Part shown: positions 1 to 9,029 of the stretch, piece after piece
Layout of the letters: each line of letters begins with the position of its first letter
How positions within the stretch are numbered: position 1 is the first letter of the stretch
Assembly: GCA_020832405.1 (NCBI GenBank)
Contig: JAFIET010000017.1
Coordinates: 1-51,571 of the forward strand
Direction of reading: 5' to 3'
Length of the DNA: 51,571 nucleotides
Source of the DNA: Balneolales bacterium
GTDB lineage: Bacteria > Bacteroidota > Rhodothermia > Balneolales > Cyclonatronaceae
Notes under the pieces: model-generated
Told to the model about the DNA's origin: nothing
The model's database searches: none
The model's input: the letters and a program-made list of their open reading frames with translations, nothing else
Translations under genes and position numbers: made by a program

Positions 1-35
1 TGCCGAACAGCTTTGGGTGCAATTCCTTTAAAAAC

Positions 36-65
36 AAAAGGCAGAGTTGTCAGACTCTGCCTTTT
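36..65. terminator. Bidirectional rho-independent terminator
   Basis: A perfect 12 bp stem (36-47 pairs with 54-65, core AGGCAGAGT/ACTCTGCCT) closes a 6 nt loop (TGTCAG). T-rich tracts lie on both sides, so it can terminate in either direction. It sits 30 bp after the thioredoxin stop codon and would end that minus-strand transcript, and also any plus-strand gene ending just left of the window. Confidence 0.9.
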
Positions 66-95
66 TTAGGGGGTTTATGTATCGATTAGAGAATC

Positions 96-425
96 TTACA
101 GCTGTGCGTCGAGCTGCTTTTTGAGAACTGATTTTGGCACTGCGCCAATGATCTGATCTACAACTTCGCCGTTTTTGAAAATCAGAAGGGCAGGGATGCT
201 GCGAATCTGATATTTCATGGAAACCTGCGGGTTGCTGTCAACATCAACTTTGCCGATTACAGCTTTGCCTTCGTATTCTTTGGAAAGCTCATCAACCAGC
301 GGGCCAACCCGGCGGCAGGGGCCGCACCACTCTGCCCAGAAATCCACAAGTACGGGATGCTCGGCTTTGAGTACAAGCTCGTCAAAATTAGTGTCGGTGA
401 GTTCTAATGTCGTTTCTGATGCCAT
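96..425 (-). CDS. trxA: Thioredoxin
   Basis: A 109-residue cytoplasmic thioredoxin of standard length that reduces protein disulfides using electrons from thioredoxin reductase. The active site WCGPC is at residues 33-37 after the FWAEW strand, and the cis-proline loop RSIPALLIF follows near residue 75. There is no signal peptide, so it is the cytosolic form rather than a secreted TlpA/ResA type. It lies 105 bp downstream of dnaE on the same strand and is followed at once by a strong terminator. Identification is secure; which of several possible paralogues it is cannot be told from this window. Confidence 0.95.
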   Translation of the reverse strand: MASETTLELTDTNFDELVLKAEHPVLVDFWAEWCGPCRRVGPLVDELSKEYEGKAVIGKVDVDSNPQVSMKYQIRSIPALLIFKNGEVVDQIIGAVPKSVLKKQLDAQL

Positions 426-530
426 GATTTTATTGGTTTTGTATTTGATTTTGAAAACGCGGTGAAGGGTGAGTTCGTTCCGGTTTCTTTTGTTATTGAT
501 AGGTTGAAATTAGCAAGAACTGTGCCGCAA

Positions 531-3500
531 TCAGTTAGCTGCACCATATTCTTTCAGGCTAAGGGCCACCATATCCCTGCCCAGAACTTTGCGGATTTCT
601 TTTATAAGTTCATCGGATGGATCAACGACAAACTTTCGGGAATTCATAGAAAGGTTTTGAATGTGATCGTTGGTGATGCGTAGCCCCAGGCTTGTATGAC
701 CCTTGTGCTGCTGCAAAAGGCCAATCAGGTGCTGAATATCATCTTCGGTTACAAATCGCGTGTCGAGGGTGAGGTTCAGTTTGATCCGCCCCTGATTCTT
801 TTCCCGTACGTTCTCAATGCGGTCAACCGTGCGTACCACAATCTGCGGTTCGCCCCGGCGCGTATCCACGTTTCCTTCAACCATCACGATGGTATCGGTG
901 CTGAGCAGGTTCAGGTACTTGTCGTAGGCTTCGGAAAAGGCAATGGTTTCGATGCTGCCGTTTTCGTCTTCGAGCTGGCAGAAAGCCATGGGCCGCCCTT
1001 TTTTGTCGCGTACAATCCGCGAGCTTGTGATGATGCCCGCAAGCCGTATGGTATCGCGGTCTTTGCAGTTTTTGATGGAGTCGGGGTGAAGGGTGTGCGA
1101 GCTGAACAGCCGGATATCCTCCCGGAATTTATCCAGCGGATGACTGCTGAGGAAAAAGCCGATGTGCTCACGTTCGCGCTTGAGGCGCTCCATGTTGGTC
1201 CATGCCACGCCTTCGCGCAGCCGCGGCTCGGCCATGTCGCCGCCGCCGGCAGTGCCGTCGCCGAATAGGCTGAACTGATTCCGGTTTTTTTCCTCCTGCT
1301 TGCGCACGGCGTAGGTGATGGCATCATCCAGGCTTTCGAGCAGCTGCGCCCGGTTTTTGGTGAAATCGTCCAGCGCCCCGGCCTGAATCAGGCTTTCGAT
1401 GGTTTTTCGGTTACACGATTTCAGATCGACCCGGTAGGTGAAGTCAAAGAGCGATTTGAACGGGCCTTCTTCTTTGCGGGCTTCCACAATCGCCACGACT
1501 GCGTTTCCGCCTACACCCTTGATGGCTTCCATACCGTACTGAATGCGGCCGTCTTTCACCACAAATTTACCCGCACCGGTGTTGATGTTCGGCACATCAA
1601 CCGTGAGGCCGATTGCGCTCGCTTCCTCAATAAAGTGCGATACTTTTTTGATATCACCCATGTTGTGCGTGAGCACCGCCGCCATGAACTCCGCGGGATA
1701 ATGCGCCTTGAAGTAGGCCGTCTGATAGGCAAGTACGGAGTAGGCCGCGGAGTGCGATTTGTTGAAGCCGTAGCCCGCAAACAACGACATTTTGTCGAAA
1801 ACTTCTTTGGCAACTTTCTTGTCGTAGCCCAGCCCGATGGCCTGTGAAATAAACTTTTCCTCCTCAAGTACCATCAGCTCGGGCTTCTTCTTGCCCATAA
1901 TCCGGCGCAAAATGTCGGCTTCGCCCAGCGAGTAGCCGCCCATTTTCTGGGCCACTTTCATGATCTGCTCCTGATAAATCATGATACCGTAGGTCGGCTC
2001 AAGGATGCTCCGCAGGTCATCATGCGGGTAATCGACCTTTTCTTTTCCGTGCTTCCGGTTGATGTACTGCGGAATGAACTGCATCGGGCCCGGCCGGTAC
2101 AGCGCGTTCATGGCGATGAGGTCGTCCATTACGGTGGGTTTCAGCTCGCGCAGGTATTTGCGCATGCCGTCGCTCTCAAACTGAAAGGTGCCCACGGTTT
2201 CGCCCCGCTGATACAGCTCGTAGGTTTTTTCATCATCAAGGGGGATGTCATCGAGGTCGTATTCCTTCCCGAATGACTCCTTCACGTTTGCGATGGCTGT
2301 TTTGAGGATGGAGAGCGTCTTCAGCCCGAGGAAGTCCATCTTCAGCAGGCCGCAATCTTCCGCACTCGGGCCGTCGTACTGTGTGATGACGTCCTTATCC
2401 TTCGATAAGGCTACCGGCACGTAATTCGACACCTCTCCGGGTGCGATAATTACGCCCGCCGCGTGGATGCCGGTCTGCCGTGCACAGCCTTCGAGCACCT
2501 TCGCGTACTTCATCATCTTGCGGATCTGCTCGTCGGGGTGATTGAACAGGTTCCGGATTTCCTCTGCAGAATCCGGGTTTTTCTCCGGGTCGAGTACTTT
2601 CGCGAAGGTATCAAGGCCTGGTTTTTCGGGGAAGAGTTTCGAAATCGCCATTACTTCCGGCAGCGGAACCCGAAGCACGCGGCCTACATCCCGGATGGCG
2701 GTTTTCGCCTTCATGGTGCCGTAGGTCACAATCTGAGCCACGTTTTGCCGGCCATACTGCTCAACCACGTAATCGATTACCTGCTGCCGGCCGTGATCGT
2801 CGAAATCGATATCGATATCCGGCGGACTCACGCGCTCGGGGTTCAGAAAGCGCTCAAAAAGCAGGTCGTATTTGAGGGGGTCTATGTTAATAATGCCGAT
2901 GCAGTAGGCCACGATGCTGCCGGCGGCAGAACCCCGGCCCGGCCCCACATAAACGCCCCGCCTGCGGGCCTCGGTTGTGAAGCTCTCCACAATAAGGAAG
3001 TAGCCCGCAAAGCCCATTTTTTCAATAATTTTGAGCTCGGTTTCAATACGCTCGGTTACCTCCGCTGTGAGTTCTTTGTAGCGGATTTTTGCCCCTTCGT
3101 AGCTTTTGTGGCGCAGGAAGTCGTCCATATTTTTGAACGGCTCAGGCACGGGGTAGTGGGGGAGGAGGAGCTCCGACTTCAGCTCGAAGTTCTCCACTTT
3201 GTCCGCAATTTCAGCGGTATTGTCGATGCTTTCCGGCACATCCCGGAAGAGCTCAAGCATTTCCTCGGGTGTTTTGAGGTAGAACTCCGGGTTCAGGTTA
3301 TTGTGGTCGTCTGTAAACCGGAAACGGTTCGGGTCGTTGAGGTCGGCGTTGGTCTGTAGCGCAAGCAGAATGTCGTGGGCTTCGGAGTCTTCGCGGTTCA
3401 CATAGTGGCTGTCGTTGGTGGCGATCACCTTCACATTGTACTCCTTCGCCCACCTGAGCAGCACGGCGTTACAGGTATCCTGATCGCGCAGGTTGTGCCG

Positions 3501-4016
3501 CTGAATTTCGATGTAATAATCCTCTCCAAAAAGATTGAGGTACCATTCAAAAACCTTCCGGCCTTCGTCTTCGCCTTTTTCGACTATGGTTTTGTTGACC
3601 TCGCTCGCGATGCAGCAGGTCGTTGCTATAAGCCCTTCGGAATATTTTTCCAGGATTTCCTTGTCGATGCGCGGCTTGTAGTACAGGCCATCCACATAGC
3701 CGAGAGAGCAGAGTTTAACCAGATTTTTATAGCCGGTCATGTTTTTGGCCAGCAGCACCTGATGGTAACGGGTGCGGTTCTCCCGGTCGCCCATGCCCGC
3801 CGGCGTGATGTAAAACTCAGAGCCGATTATCGGTTTAACGCCTGCCCCTTTGGCTTCCCGCACGAAGGAAGGAACTCCGAACATATTGCCGTGATCGGTG
3901 ATGGCCATAGCCGGCATCTCCTGTTCTTTGGCTTTTTTTACAAGGTCTTTGATACTCGCAGCCCCGTCGAGCAGGCTGAATTGGGTATGGCAGTGCAGGT
4001 GGGAAAATCTGTTCAT
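531..4016 (-). CDS. dnaE: DNA polymerase III subunit alpha
   Basis: A 1161-residue replicative polymerase subunit that copies both chromosome strands in the Pol III holoenzyme. An N-terminal PHP domain begins at once (HLHCH at residues 6-10, later DHGNMFG). The C-family catalytic core carries PDIDIDFDD near residue 400, the glycine-rich GRGSAAGS segment just before it, and AKTAIRDVGR after it. The helix-hairpin-helix region and a C-terminal OB-fold (IRLAGIITSSRIVRDKKGRPM) complete the usual DnaE1 order and length. No intein or frameshift is visible. The start at MNRFSHLHCH fits the family because the PHP metal-binding histidines follow immediately. Confidence 0.97.
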   Translation of the reverse strand: MNRFSHLHCHTQFSLLDGAASIKDLVKKAKEQEMPAMAITDHGNMFGVPSFVREAKGAGVKPIIGSEFYITPAGMGDRENRTRYHQVLLAKNMTGYKNLVKLCSLGYVDGLYYKPRIDKEILEKYSEGLIATTCCIASEVNKTIVEKGEDEGRKVFEWYLNLFGEDYYIEIQRHNLRDQDTCNAVLLRWAKEYNVKVIATNDSHYVNREDSEAHDILLALQTNADLNDPNRFRFTDDHNNLNPEFYLKTPEEMLELFRDVPESIDNTAEIADKVENFELKSELLLPHYPVPEPFKNMDDFLRHKSYEGAKIRYKELTAEVTERIETELKIIEKMGFAGYFLIVESFTTEARRRGVYVGPGRGSAAGSIVAYCIGIINIDPLKYDLLFERFLNPERVSPPDIDIDFDDHGRQQVIDYVVEQYGRQNVAQIVTYGTMKAKTAIRDVGRVLRVPLPEVMAISKLFPEKPGLDTFAKVLDPEKNPDSAEEIRNLFNHPDEQIRKMMKYAKVLEGCARQTGIHAAGVIIAPGEVSNYVPVALSKDKDVITQYDGPSAEDCGLLKMDFLGLKTLSILKTAIANVKESFGKEYDLDDIPLDDEKTYELYQRGETVGTFQFESDGMRKYLRELKPTVMDDLIAMNALYRPGPMQFIPQYINRKHGKEKVDYPHDDLRSILEPTYGIMIYQEQIMKVAQKMGGYSLGEADILRRIMGKKKPELMVLEEEKFISQAIGLGYDKKVAKEVFDKMSLFAGYGFNKSHSAAYSVLAYQTAYFKAHYPAEFMAAVLTHNMGDIKKVSHFIEEASAIGLTVDVPNINTGAGKFVVKDGRIQYGMEAIKGVGGNAVVAIVEARKEEGPFKSLFDFTYRVDLKSCNRKTIESLIQAGALDDFTKNRAQLLESLDDAITYAVRKQEEKNRNQFSLFGDGTAGGGDMAEPRLREGVAWTNMERLKREREHIGFFLSSHPLDKFREDIRLFSSHTLHPDSIKNCKDRDTIRLAGIITSSRIVRDKKGRPMAFCQLEDENGSIETIAFSEAYDKYLNLLSTDTIVMVEGNVDTRRGEPQIVVRTVDRIENVREKNQGRIKLNLTLDTRFVTEDDIQHLIGLLQQHKGHTSLGLRITNDHIQNLSMNSRKFVVDPSDELIKEIRKVLGRDMVALSLKEYGAAN

Positions 4017-4300
4017 GAATATGCTGAGTTGATGCCGGTCGGCAAAAAGAGTGAGTTGTTAAAATATTGTTATTCAGTGGTTTGGGTGATGGTCGCTTCG
4101 ATTAACCAACAATCCTTAAACTAAGCATTCTGCGGCTTGGATGCAGGTACGGTCCGGGTCTTTTACAAACAAAAACCGCACAGCTGCCGGACAGGTCTCT
4201 GCTGCTGCGGTGCGCATCACCCTGAAAATATGTGCCCTGTAAAGCGGCGGCGCGGTTTGCGTTGCAGGGACTTTCTTTTTATTTATGGGCTGAATTACCA

Positions 4301-5815
4301 ATGCGGATTAAAATTTCGAAAAAAATGCAAGCTGATTCGGCCTTTCGTGTAGTGAACATCCCCCTGAACCGGGATGATATTGTGGATTTTTTACTCCCGG
4401 CTCCGGCCGGAAAAACAGGCGCTAAGGCCGGCATCATTAAGCAGCGGGCCTCCGCTGATGCCGAAGCCCTTTGGGCCAAAATGCTGAAAGAGCAGCCCGG
4501 GATGGCTGCGCTGCTAATGCGGGATAACCCGCATGGGTTCGTGCAGCAGCTCACGACCGACCGCCTCGTGCCGGTTGAGCACCTCACAGGGGATGACACC
4601 TTCCTGACCCGCAACCTCGGGGGCTGGTCGCCGGTCTGGTTTGGGGTGATGGCCGCCAAATGGTCGGAGGCAGCTTCCGATCCGCTGCTTCGGTACGCGA
4701 TTACCCTCACGGAGTACGGGCAGGCCGTAAACTGGCTGGGCGCTGACCCGGCCCTGGTCGCCGCCCGCCTCGGTCAGGAGACCGGCTTCGAAACTCCGGA
4801 GGAAGTCTGCGCTGCGGTGCTGCGTATGCTGGAGTGGCGCGAAACACGGGGCTTCAACAGCACGACCGAAAACATGACAGCCTGCGCCCTCAGCCTCTAC
4901 GAAGATATCCGTGATGAAGGCCCGCTCACCCGCCCCGACGGCAAAAAACCGGGCGTGCCGCGGGTAGTTCTGCTGGATGAGCTGCTGGGTCAGCTCGCCC
5001 GCATCGAGGAGCGCCGCCGTACCGCGCTTTTTGAGAAGGATGCCGAAACGGCCTCAGCCCTGAAAAACTGGCAGGATGAGCTCCTGCGCGAAACCGGCCT
5101 TATGCTCATCCTCAAGGCCGAATACATCATGGGCCGCGGCCGCTGCAGCGCGGTAATGATCGCCCCGGAGCTGGGTTGTGTGGTAAAGCAGCCGGGCCCG
5201 GAGCCTTTTCACGAAGCGCATCTCGCGGCGGCAACGCACAACGGCAAGCCCGAAAACCGGCCGCGCCTCACGCAGGACGGCGCCCTTGTTACCTCCGCCG
5301 GACGCATCCGCCTGATTTTGGAGGAGGGCCTCATCGAGCGGCTCAACCATCTGTTTCATCATAAGGTGGAGCTTTGTTCCCTGCTTGGCTACATCACCGA
5401 GCCCTTTGTTACCGGCCCGACCCTGCAGGAGTACGTGCTCGAGCAGCATGACCGCCTGAGTCCGGAAGTGTATGAATTCATTCAGCTGCATCAGCAGGTT
5501 TGTGAGGTGATGGGGGTCGAAAACGGCGACTGGCACGCGGCCAACTTCATCGTTGTGCCCGATAAACCAAATCCGCTCGTGCCCGGCATCCCGCTGATGA
5601 TCCATATCGACTGGGGCGCGGCCCGGGCCCTTACGGCCGGCGAACTCACACACGAAGCCACCGAAGCCCGCTACAATCAGGTCAAAAACATCGCCTTTTC
5701 CTATCAGGATGCGCATCTTGCCAAAATAAGCGAACGCCTTCACAACGACCTCGCGCAGTCCGCCGAGCGCCGCGCCCGCCTCAGGGCTTTGGCCGAAAAA
5801 ATGGTGAATGCTTAG
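4301..5815 (+). CDS. Uncharacterised protein with kinase-like (APH/ABC1-type) C-terminal half
   Basis: About 504 residues. The frame is open from 4232, but the first 23 codons look non-native, so 4301 (MRIKISKK) or 4325 (MQADSAF) are the likelier starts; no clear ribosome site decides. The C-terminal half has hallmarks of a phosphotransferase fold: a hinge-like ITEFV-type stretch (ITEPFVTGPTLQEYV), a catalytic-loop-like GDWHAANF at about 5524-5547 (compare GDxHxxN of APH/ABC1 kinases), and IDWGAA at about 5602-5619 where these kinases have the metal-binding DFG. The N-terminal half is unrecognised. There is no signal peptide or membrane segment. It stands alone, divergent from dnaE and convergent with lacI. 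Substrate unknown; the kinase assignment is motif-based inference. Confidence 0.7.
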   Translation: MRIKISKKMQADSAFRVVNIPLNRDDIVDFLLPAPAGKTGAKAGIIKQRASADAEALWAKMLKEQPGMAALLMRDNPHGFVQQLTTDRLVPVEHLTGDDTFLTRNLGGWSPVWFGVMAAKWSEAASDPLLRYAITLTEYGQAVNWLGADPALVAARLGQETGFETPEEVCAAVLRMLEWRETRGFNSTTENMTACALSLYEDIRDEGPLTRPDGKKPGVPRVVLLDELLGQLARIEERRRTALFEKDAETASALKNWQDELLRETGLMLILKAEYIMGRGRCSAVMIAPELGCVVKQPGPEPFHEAHLAAATHNGKPENRPRLTQDGALVTSAGRIRLILEEGLIERLNHLFHHKVELCSLLGYITEPFVTGPTLQEYVLEQHDRLSPEVYEFIQLHQQVCEVMGVENGDWHAANFIVVPDKPNPLVPGIPLMIHIDWGAARALTAGELTHEATEARYNQVKNIAFSYQDAHLAKISERLHNDLAQSAERRARLRALAEKMVNA

Positions 5816-5943
5816 GGTTATGACACGCAGATTTGGGCAGATTGGGCCGGATTTGCGCGGTTTTTTTAATCTGATTTTCCGGTAGCCCCGCATTTCTTTC
5901 TGAATATTATTGAAGTGTTACTGCGTCTTAGAAGGGGCTTCAA

Positions 5944-6990
5944 TCATAGCTGCAAGTGTTGCCGCACCGAATCGAGCACGCACAGTTTAGTTTCGAGCAC
6001 GGCTGACTTCAGCCGGGTGCCGTCGTTCTTTTGTGCTTTGATGGCATCGGTGAGCGTGCGGGCGGCCTGATACCCCATTTCGAAGCCGGAGTGGTGCAGA
6101 TGGGTGATGTTGGGGTGCAGGTAGTAGGGTGCGATGCCGTCGCTGATGGCGATGAGGGAGAGCTGCTCCGGGATGCGGATGCCCATGGCGCAGAGCTCAT
6201 GGTGAGTGTGCACCATCAGCTCATCCGACATCAGGAAGAGGGCGGTAAGGTCGGGGAAAGCTGCAAGAAAGCGCCGCAGATTTTGGGAGATTTCAAGAAT
6301 TTGGGTCACCTCCAGGGTGGGGCATTGCATCTCGCTTAGCCCGGCCTGATCAATCGCGTGCAGGTAGCCGCTCCTTCGGTTTTGGGTGATGCTCAGCGCC
6401 GGGTGGCCAAATACGCCCCCAAAGCGCCGGTGCCCTTTTTCGAGCAGATGCGCAACGGCCCGCGCCGTAGTGCCGGCACCATCGATGGTGATGCCCGGGA
6501 ATTCCTCCGCGCGGCCGGTTTTATCGAGCAGCAGCACGGGGGTGCCGCTCTGCACAAGCTGCTGCACATGATCGAGGTTCTCGCTTTCCTCGCTCAGGCT
6601 CAGCAGGATGCCGTCGGCGCTGAGCTCCGTTGCGTACCACAGCAGCGCCTTTTCCCGCTCGAGCTGATTGTCGGACTGAAACATCATCACCGAAAAACCC
6701 CGCTCGGCTGCGGCCGAGTTGATGCCGTACATCATCTCCGGTACAAAGAAAGAGTTGATTTCCGGCAGAATGAGCGCGATCGTTTTAGTGGAGTGGGTCC
6801 GGAGGGATTTGGCCTGCAGGTTGGGCCGGTAGTGCAGGCGTCGCGCAATGGCTTCAATGCGGGATTTCGTGGCCCCGCTGATGGCGCTGTGATCGGCAAG
6901 TGCCCGCGACACCGTGGAGGGCGAAACGCCGGCTTCCCGCGCAATGTCTTTGATCGTTGCCCGGCTCATGAGGTGCCCATAAAACTTCAT
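5944..6990 (-). CDS. LacI-family transcriptional regulator
   Basis: 348 residues (341 if translation starts at MSRATIKD, 6969, which better matches the family N-terminus). The LacI helix-turn-helix is clear: ATIKDIAREAGVSPSTVSRA followed by the hinge helix YRPNLQAKSLRT. The rest is a periplasmic-binding-protein-like effector domain (TIALILPEINSFFVPEMMYG). It is divergent from the symporter/kinase/amylosucrase genes and so most likely responds to sucrose, fructose or a phosphorylated derivative. Two palindromes with LacI-type central CG lie between the two start codons. Whether it represses or activates cannot be read from sequence. The same operator core recurs before the VCBS operon and before susC, so its regulon may extend there. 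Confidence 0.93.
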   Translation of the reverse strand: MKFYGHLMSRATIKDIAREAGVSPSTVSRALADHSAISGATKSRIEAIARRLHYRPNLQAKSLRTHSTKTIALILPEINSFFVPEMMYGINSAAAERGFSVMMFQSDNQLEREKALLWYATELSADGILLSLSEESENLDHVQQLVQSGTPVLLLDKTGRAEEFPGITIDGAGTTARAVAHLLEKGHRRFGGVFGHPALSITQNRRSGYLHAIDQAGLSEMQCPTLEVTQILEISQNLRRFLAAFPDLTALFLMSDELMVHTHHELCAMGIRIPEQLSLIAISDGIAPYYLHPNITHLHHSGFEMGYQAARTLTDAIKAQKNDGTRLKSAVLETKLCVLDSVRQHLQL

Positions 6991-7044
6991 TTTTGAGTGT
7001 TGGTATTTCCCTAAAAAAATACCCCGAAGTCCCGTTTTTCCCTA

Positions 7045-7060
7045 ATGCAAACGTTTGCAT
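7045..7060. promoter_or_regulatory. LacI-family operator (16 bp perfect palindrome)
   Basis: ATGCAAACGTTTGCAT is a perfect 16 bp palindrome centred on CG, the classical shape of a LacI/GalR-family operator. It lies 55 bp upstream of the lacI start and about 150 bp upstream of the symporter start. It is the most convincing binding site in the window for the adjacent regulator. Confidence 0.85.
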
Positions 7061-7098
7061 GATTTTATTTCCATCACAGCCTTCATGCAGATAAATTA

Positions 7099-7108
7099 AA
7101 AGCGCTTT
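7099..7108. promoter_or_regulatory. Second LacI-type operator core
   Basis: AAAGCGCTTT is a 10 bp palindrome matching the LacI core pattern AANCGNTT. Its centre is about 51 bp from the centre of the 16 bp operator, close to five helical turns, which would suit looping. Read on the minus strand it is followed by TTTATCTG, a possible -7 element for lacI, so it could mediate autoregulation. Confidence 0.6.
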
Positions 7109-7211
7109 CACAAGGGTGGAAGCTGTACGCTAACACGACCTAATCTGCTACCTGAAACCGCAAACAAGCCTTGCCGGCGGCGGTTTCTGAATCAACTAAT
7201 GAGGCAAGCCC

Positions 7212-8825
7212 ATGGAATTTGACGTCAGCATTGCGTGGATCGATTATGTGATCATCGCACTCTATTTTGTGTTCATCATCTGGCTGGGACTGTATTTCAA
7301 GGACAAAAACAAGAATCAGGACGACTACTTTCTTGCAGGGCGCTCGCTCACCTGGCCCATCATCGGGTTTTCGCTTTTTGCCAGCAATATGGGCAGCATC
7401 AGTCTCGTGGGCCTGGCCGAAAGCGGCTACCGTACAGGCTTTGCCAACTTCAGCTATGAGTGGATGGCAACCTTCGTGCTCATTTTGTTTGCCGTGTTTT
7501 TCCTGCCGTACTACCTGCGCAACAAAATCTACACCGTGCCCGAGTTTCTCGAGCGCCGCTACGGCAGCTTTGCCCGCTACTATTTTTCGGGCGTTACCAT
7601 GACTCTCAATGTTTTCGTGGATATCGCCGCCGGCCTCTACGCCGGTGCCGTTGTGGTAAAAATGGCCTTCCCTGAGCTTTCAATCGTTACCATCGTGTGG
7701 GGAATTTCCATTTTCGCGGCCTTTTATACGCTGCTGGGCGGTCTCGCTTCGGTGGTGTATTCCGATACGGTTCAGGCCGTGCTGCTGATTGTTAGCTCCA
7801 TCTTCGTAACCGTGGCCGCCTGGAACATGATCGGCGGCTGGGAGGAAATTACGGCTGGCGTTGCAGCTGCGGGCGTGAGTGCCGATCACCTCAGTATCGT
7901 GCGCGGTATCGACGATCCCGATCTGCCCTGGCCCGGTTTGTTCTCCGGGGTGTTCCTGCTGGGCTTCTACTTCTGGATCACGAATCAGTTTATCGCACAA
8001 CGGGCGCTGGCCGCCAAAGATACGCGTCAGGGGCAGTGGGGTGCGCTCTTCGCAGGTTTCCTCAAGCTCTCAACCCTCTTCATTATGGTGCTGCCCGGCG
8101 TGATGGCCCTCATCCTCTACGGCGACAGCATCGAAGCCGTGAACGCCTACCCCGCCCTGATCTTTGATCTCCTTCCGGTCGGTCTGCTCGGTATCACCCT
8201 CGCCGGCTTCATCGCAGCCCTCATGAGCAGCGTGGATAGCGGTCTCAACGCCGCCTCGACCCTCTTCACCTTCGATTTCTACAAGAAATTCCGCCCAAAT
8301 TCCACGCAGGATGACGCCATGCGCGTGGCCAAAATCACCATCATGGTGCTCATGGTTATTTCCGCGCTCTGGGCCCCGCAGATCATCAAATTTGAGTCCT
8401 TCTGGGATTACCTGCAAATGGTGCTCTCGTTCATTTGTCCGCCCATTGTGGCCCTGTTCGCTTTCGGCCTGTTCTCGAAGCGCATCAACACACGGGGCGC
8501 AAACGCCTCCATTGTAACGGGGGTCACCCTCAGCGCGCTCAGCATCGGCTATCAGTTCTACATCAATATCACCGGCGCCGAAAATGCGCTGCCGCACTAC
8601 CTGTATCTGGCGGGCTTCATTTTCATTCTTTGCTCGGTCATTCTGGTGGGCGTCAGCCTGCTCACGGGTCCCGACCCCGACAAAGACTGGGAAGCCCTCA
8701 TCTGGACGCCCAAATTCTTCCACGCCGAAACCGAATCGCTCAGCGACCTTCCGTTTTACTACAACTACCGGTATCAGGCCGTGGCCCTGCTGGTGCTGAT
8801 TGTAGCCCTGCTCGTCATTTTTTAG
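7212..8825 (+). CDS. Sodium:solute symporter (SSS family), probable sugar transporter
   Basis: 537 residues with about 13-14 hydrophobic segments, the size and pattern of SGLT-type symporters. Recognisable parts are the early DDYFLAGRSLTWP motif near residue 37 and SLFASNMGSISLVGLAESGY in TM1-TM2, followed by an acidic-aromatic stretch typical of sugar carriers. Start is supported by GAGG eight bases before the ATG. It heads a probable operon with the PfkB kinase and amylosucrase, so sucrose (or fructose) uptake driven by Na+ is the likely job; this rests on context rather than on substrate-specific residues. The short C-terminus ends on the last membrane helix with no extra regulatory domain. 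Confidence 0.9.
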   Translation: MEFDVSIAWIDYVIIALYFVFIIWLGLYFKDKNKNQDDYFLAGRSLTWPIIGFSLFASNMGSISLVGLAESGYRTGFANFSYEWMATFVLILFAVFFLPYYLRNKIYTVPEFLERRYGSFARYYFSGVTMTLNVFVDIAAGLYAGAVVVKMAFPELSIVTIVWGISIFAAFYTLLGGLASVVYSDTVQAVLLIVSSIFVTVAAWNMIGGWEEITAGVAAAGVSADHLSIVRGIDDPDLPWPGLFSGVFLLGFYFWITNQFIAQRALAAKDTRQGQWGALFAGFLKLSTLFIMVLPGVMALILYGDSIEAVNAYPALIFDLLPVGLLGITLAGFIAALMSSVDSGLNAASTLFTFDFYKKFRPNSTQDDAMRVAKITIMVLMVISALWAPQIIKFESFWDYLQMVLSFICPPIVALFAFGLFSKRINTRGANASIVTGVTLSALSIGYQFYINITGAENALPHYLYLAGFIFILCSVILVGVSLLTGPDPDKDWEALIWTPKFFHAETESLSDLPFYYNYRYQAVALLVLIVALLVIF

Positions 8826-8905
8826 GCCGTTCCCGCATTTTGTGGGGGTAACGGGGGATGTGCTCACGGGCGCATCTCCCGCCCCGGGCCTTTTCAGGCA
8901 GCAGA

Positions 8906-8934
8906 GCCTGTTGCCGGTTCCGGCCGCAACAGGC
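8906..8934 (+). other. Intercistronic hairpin
   Basis: A perfect 9 bp stem (GCCTGTTGC at 8906-8914, GCAACAGGC at 8926-8934) closes an 11 nt loop in the 204 bp gap between the symporter and the kinase. No U-tract follows, so it is not an intrinsic terminator. It could act in mRNA processing or stabilisation, giving different levels of the membrane and soluble products. Confidence 0.5.
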
Positions 8935-9029
8935 ATCCGGCCGGCAGCACCTCCCGAAGGACGCAACAGCCACCGGATCCGACCCGGAAGCCCATCCATC
9001 GATAAAAACAAAACAAAACCTTTTTAGCC

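Noticed and set aside
2463-3359. Long plus-strand open frame opposite dnaE
   Set aside because: It lies fully inside dnaE on the other strand, with no recognisable domain; high-GC coding DNA gives long antisense frames. The same holds for 696-1268 and 3375-4124.
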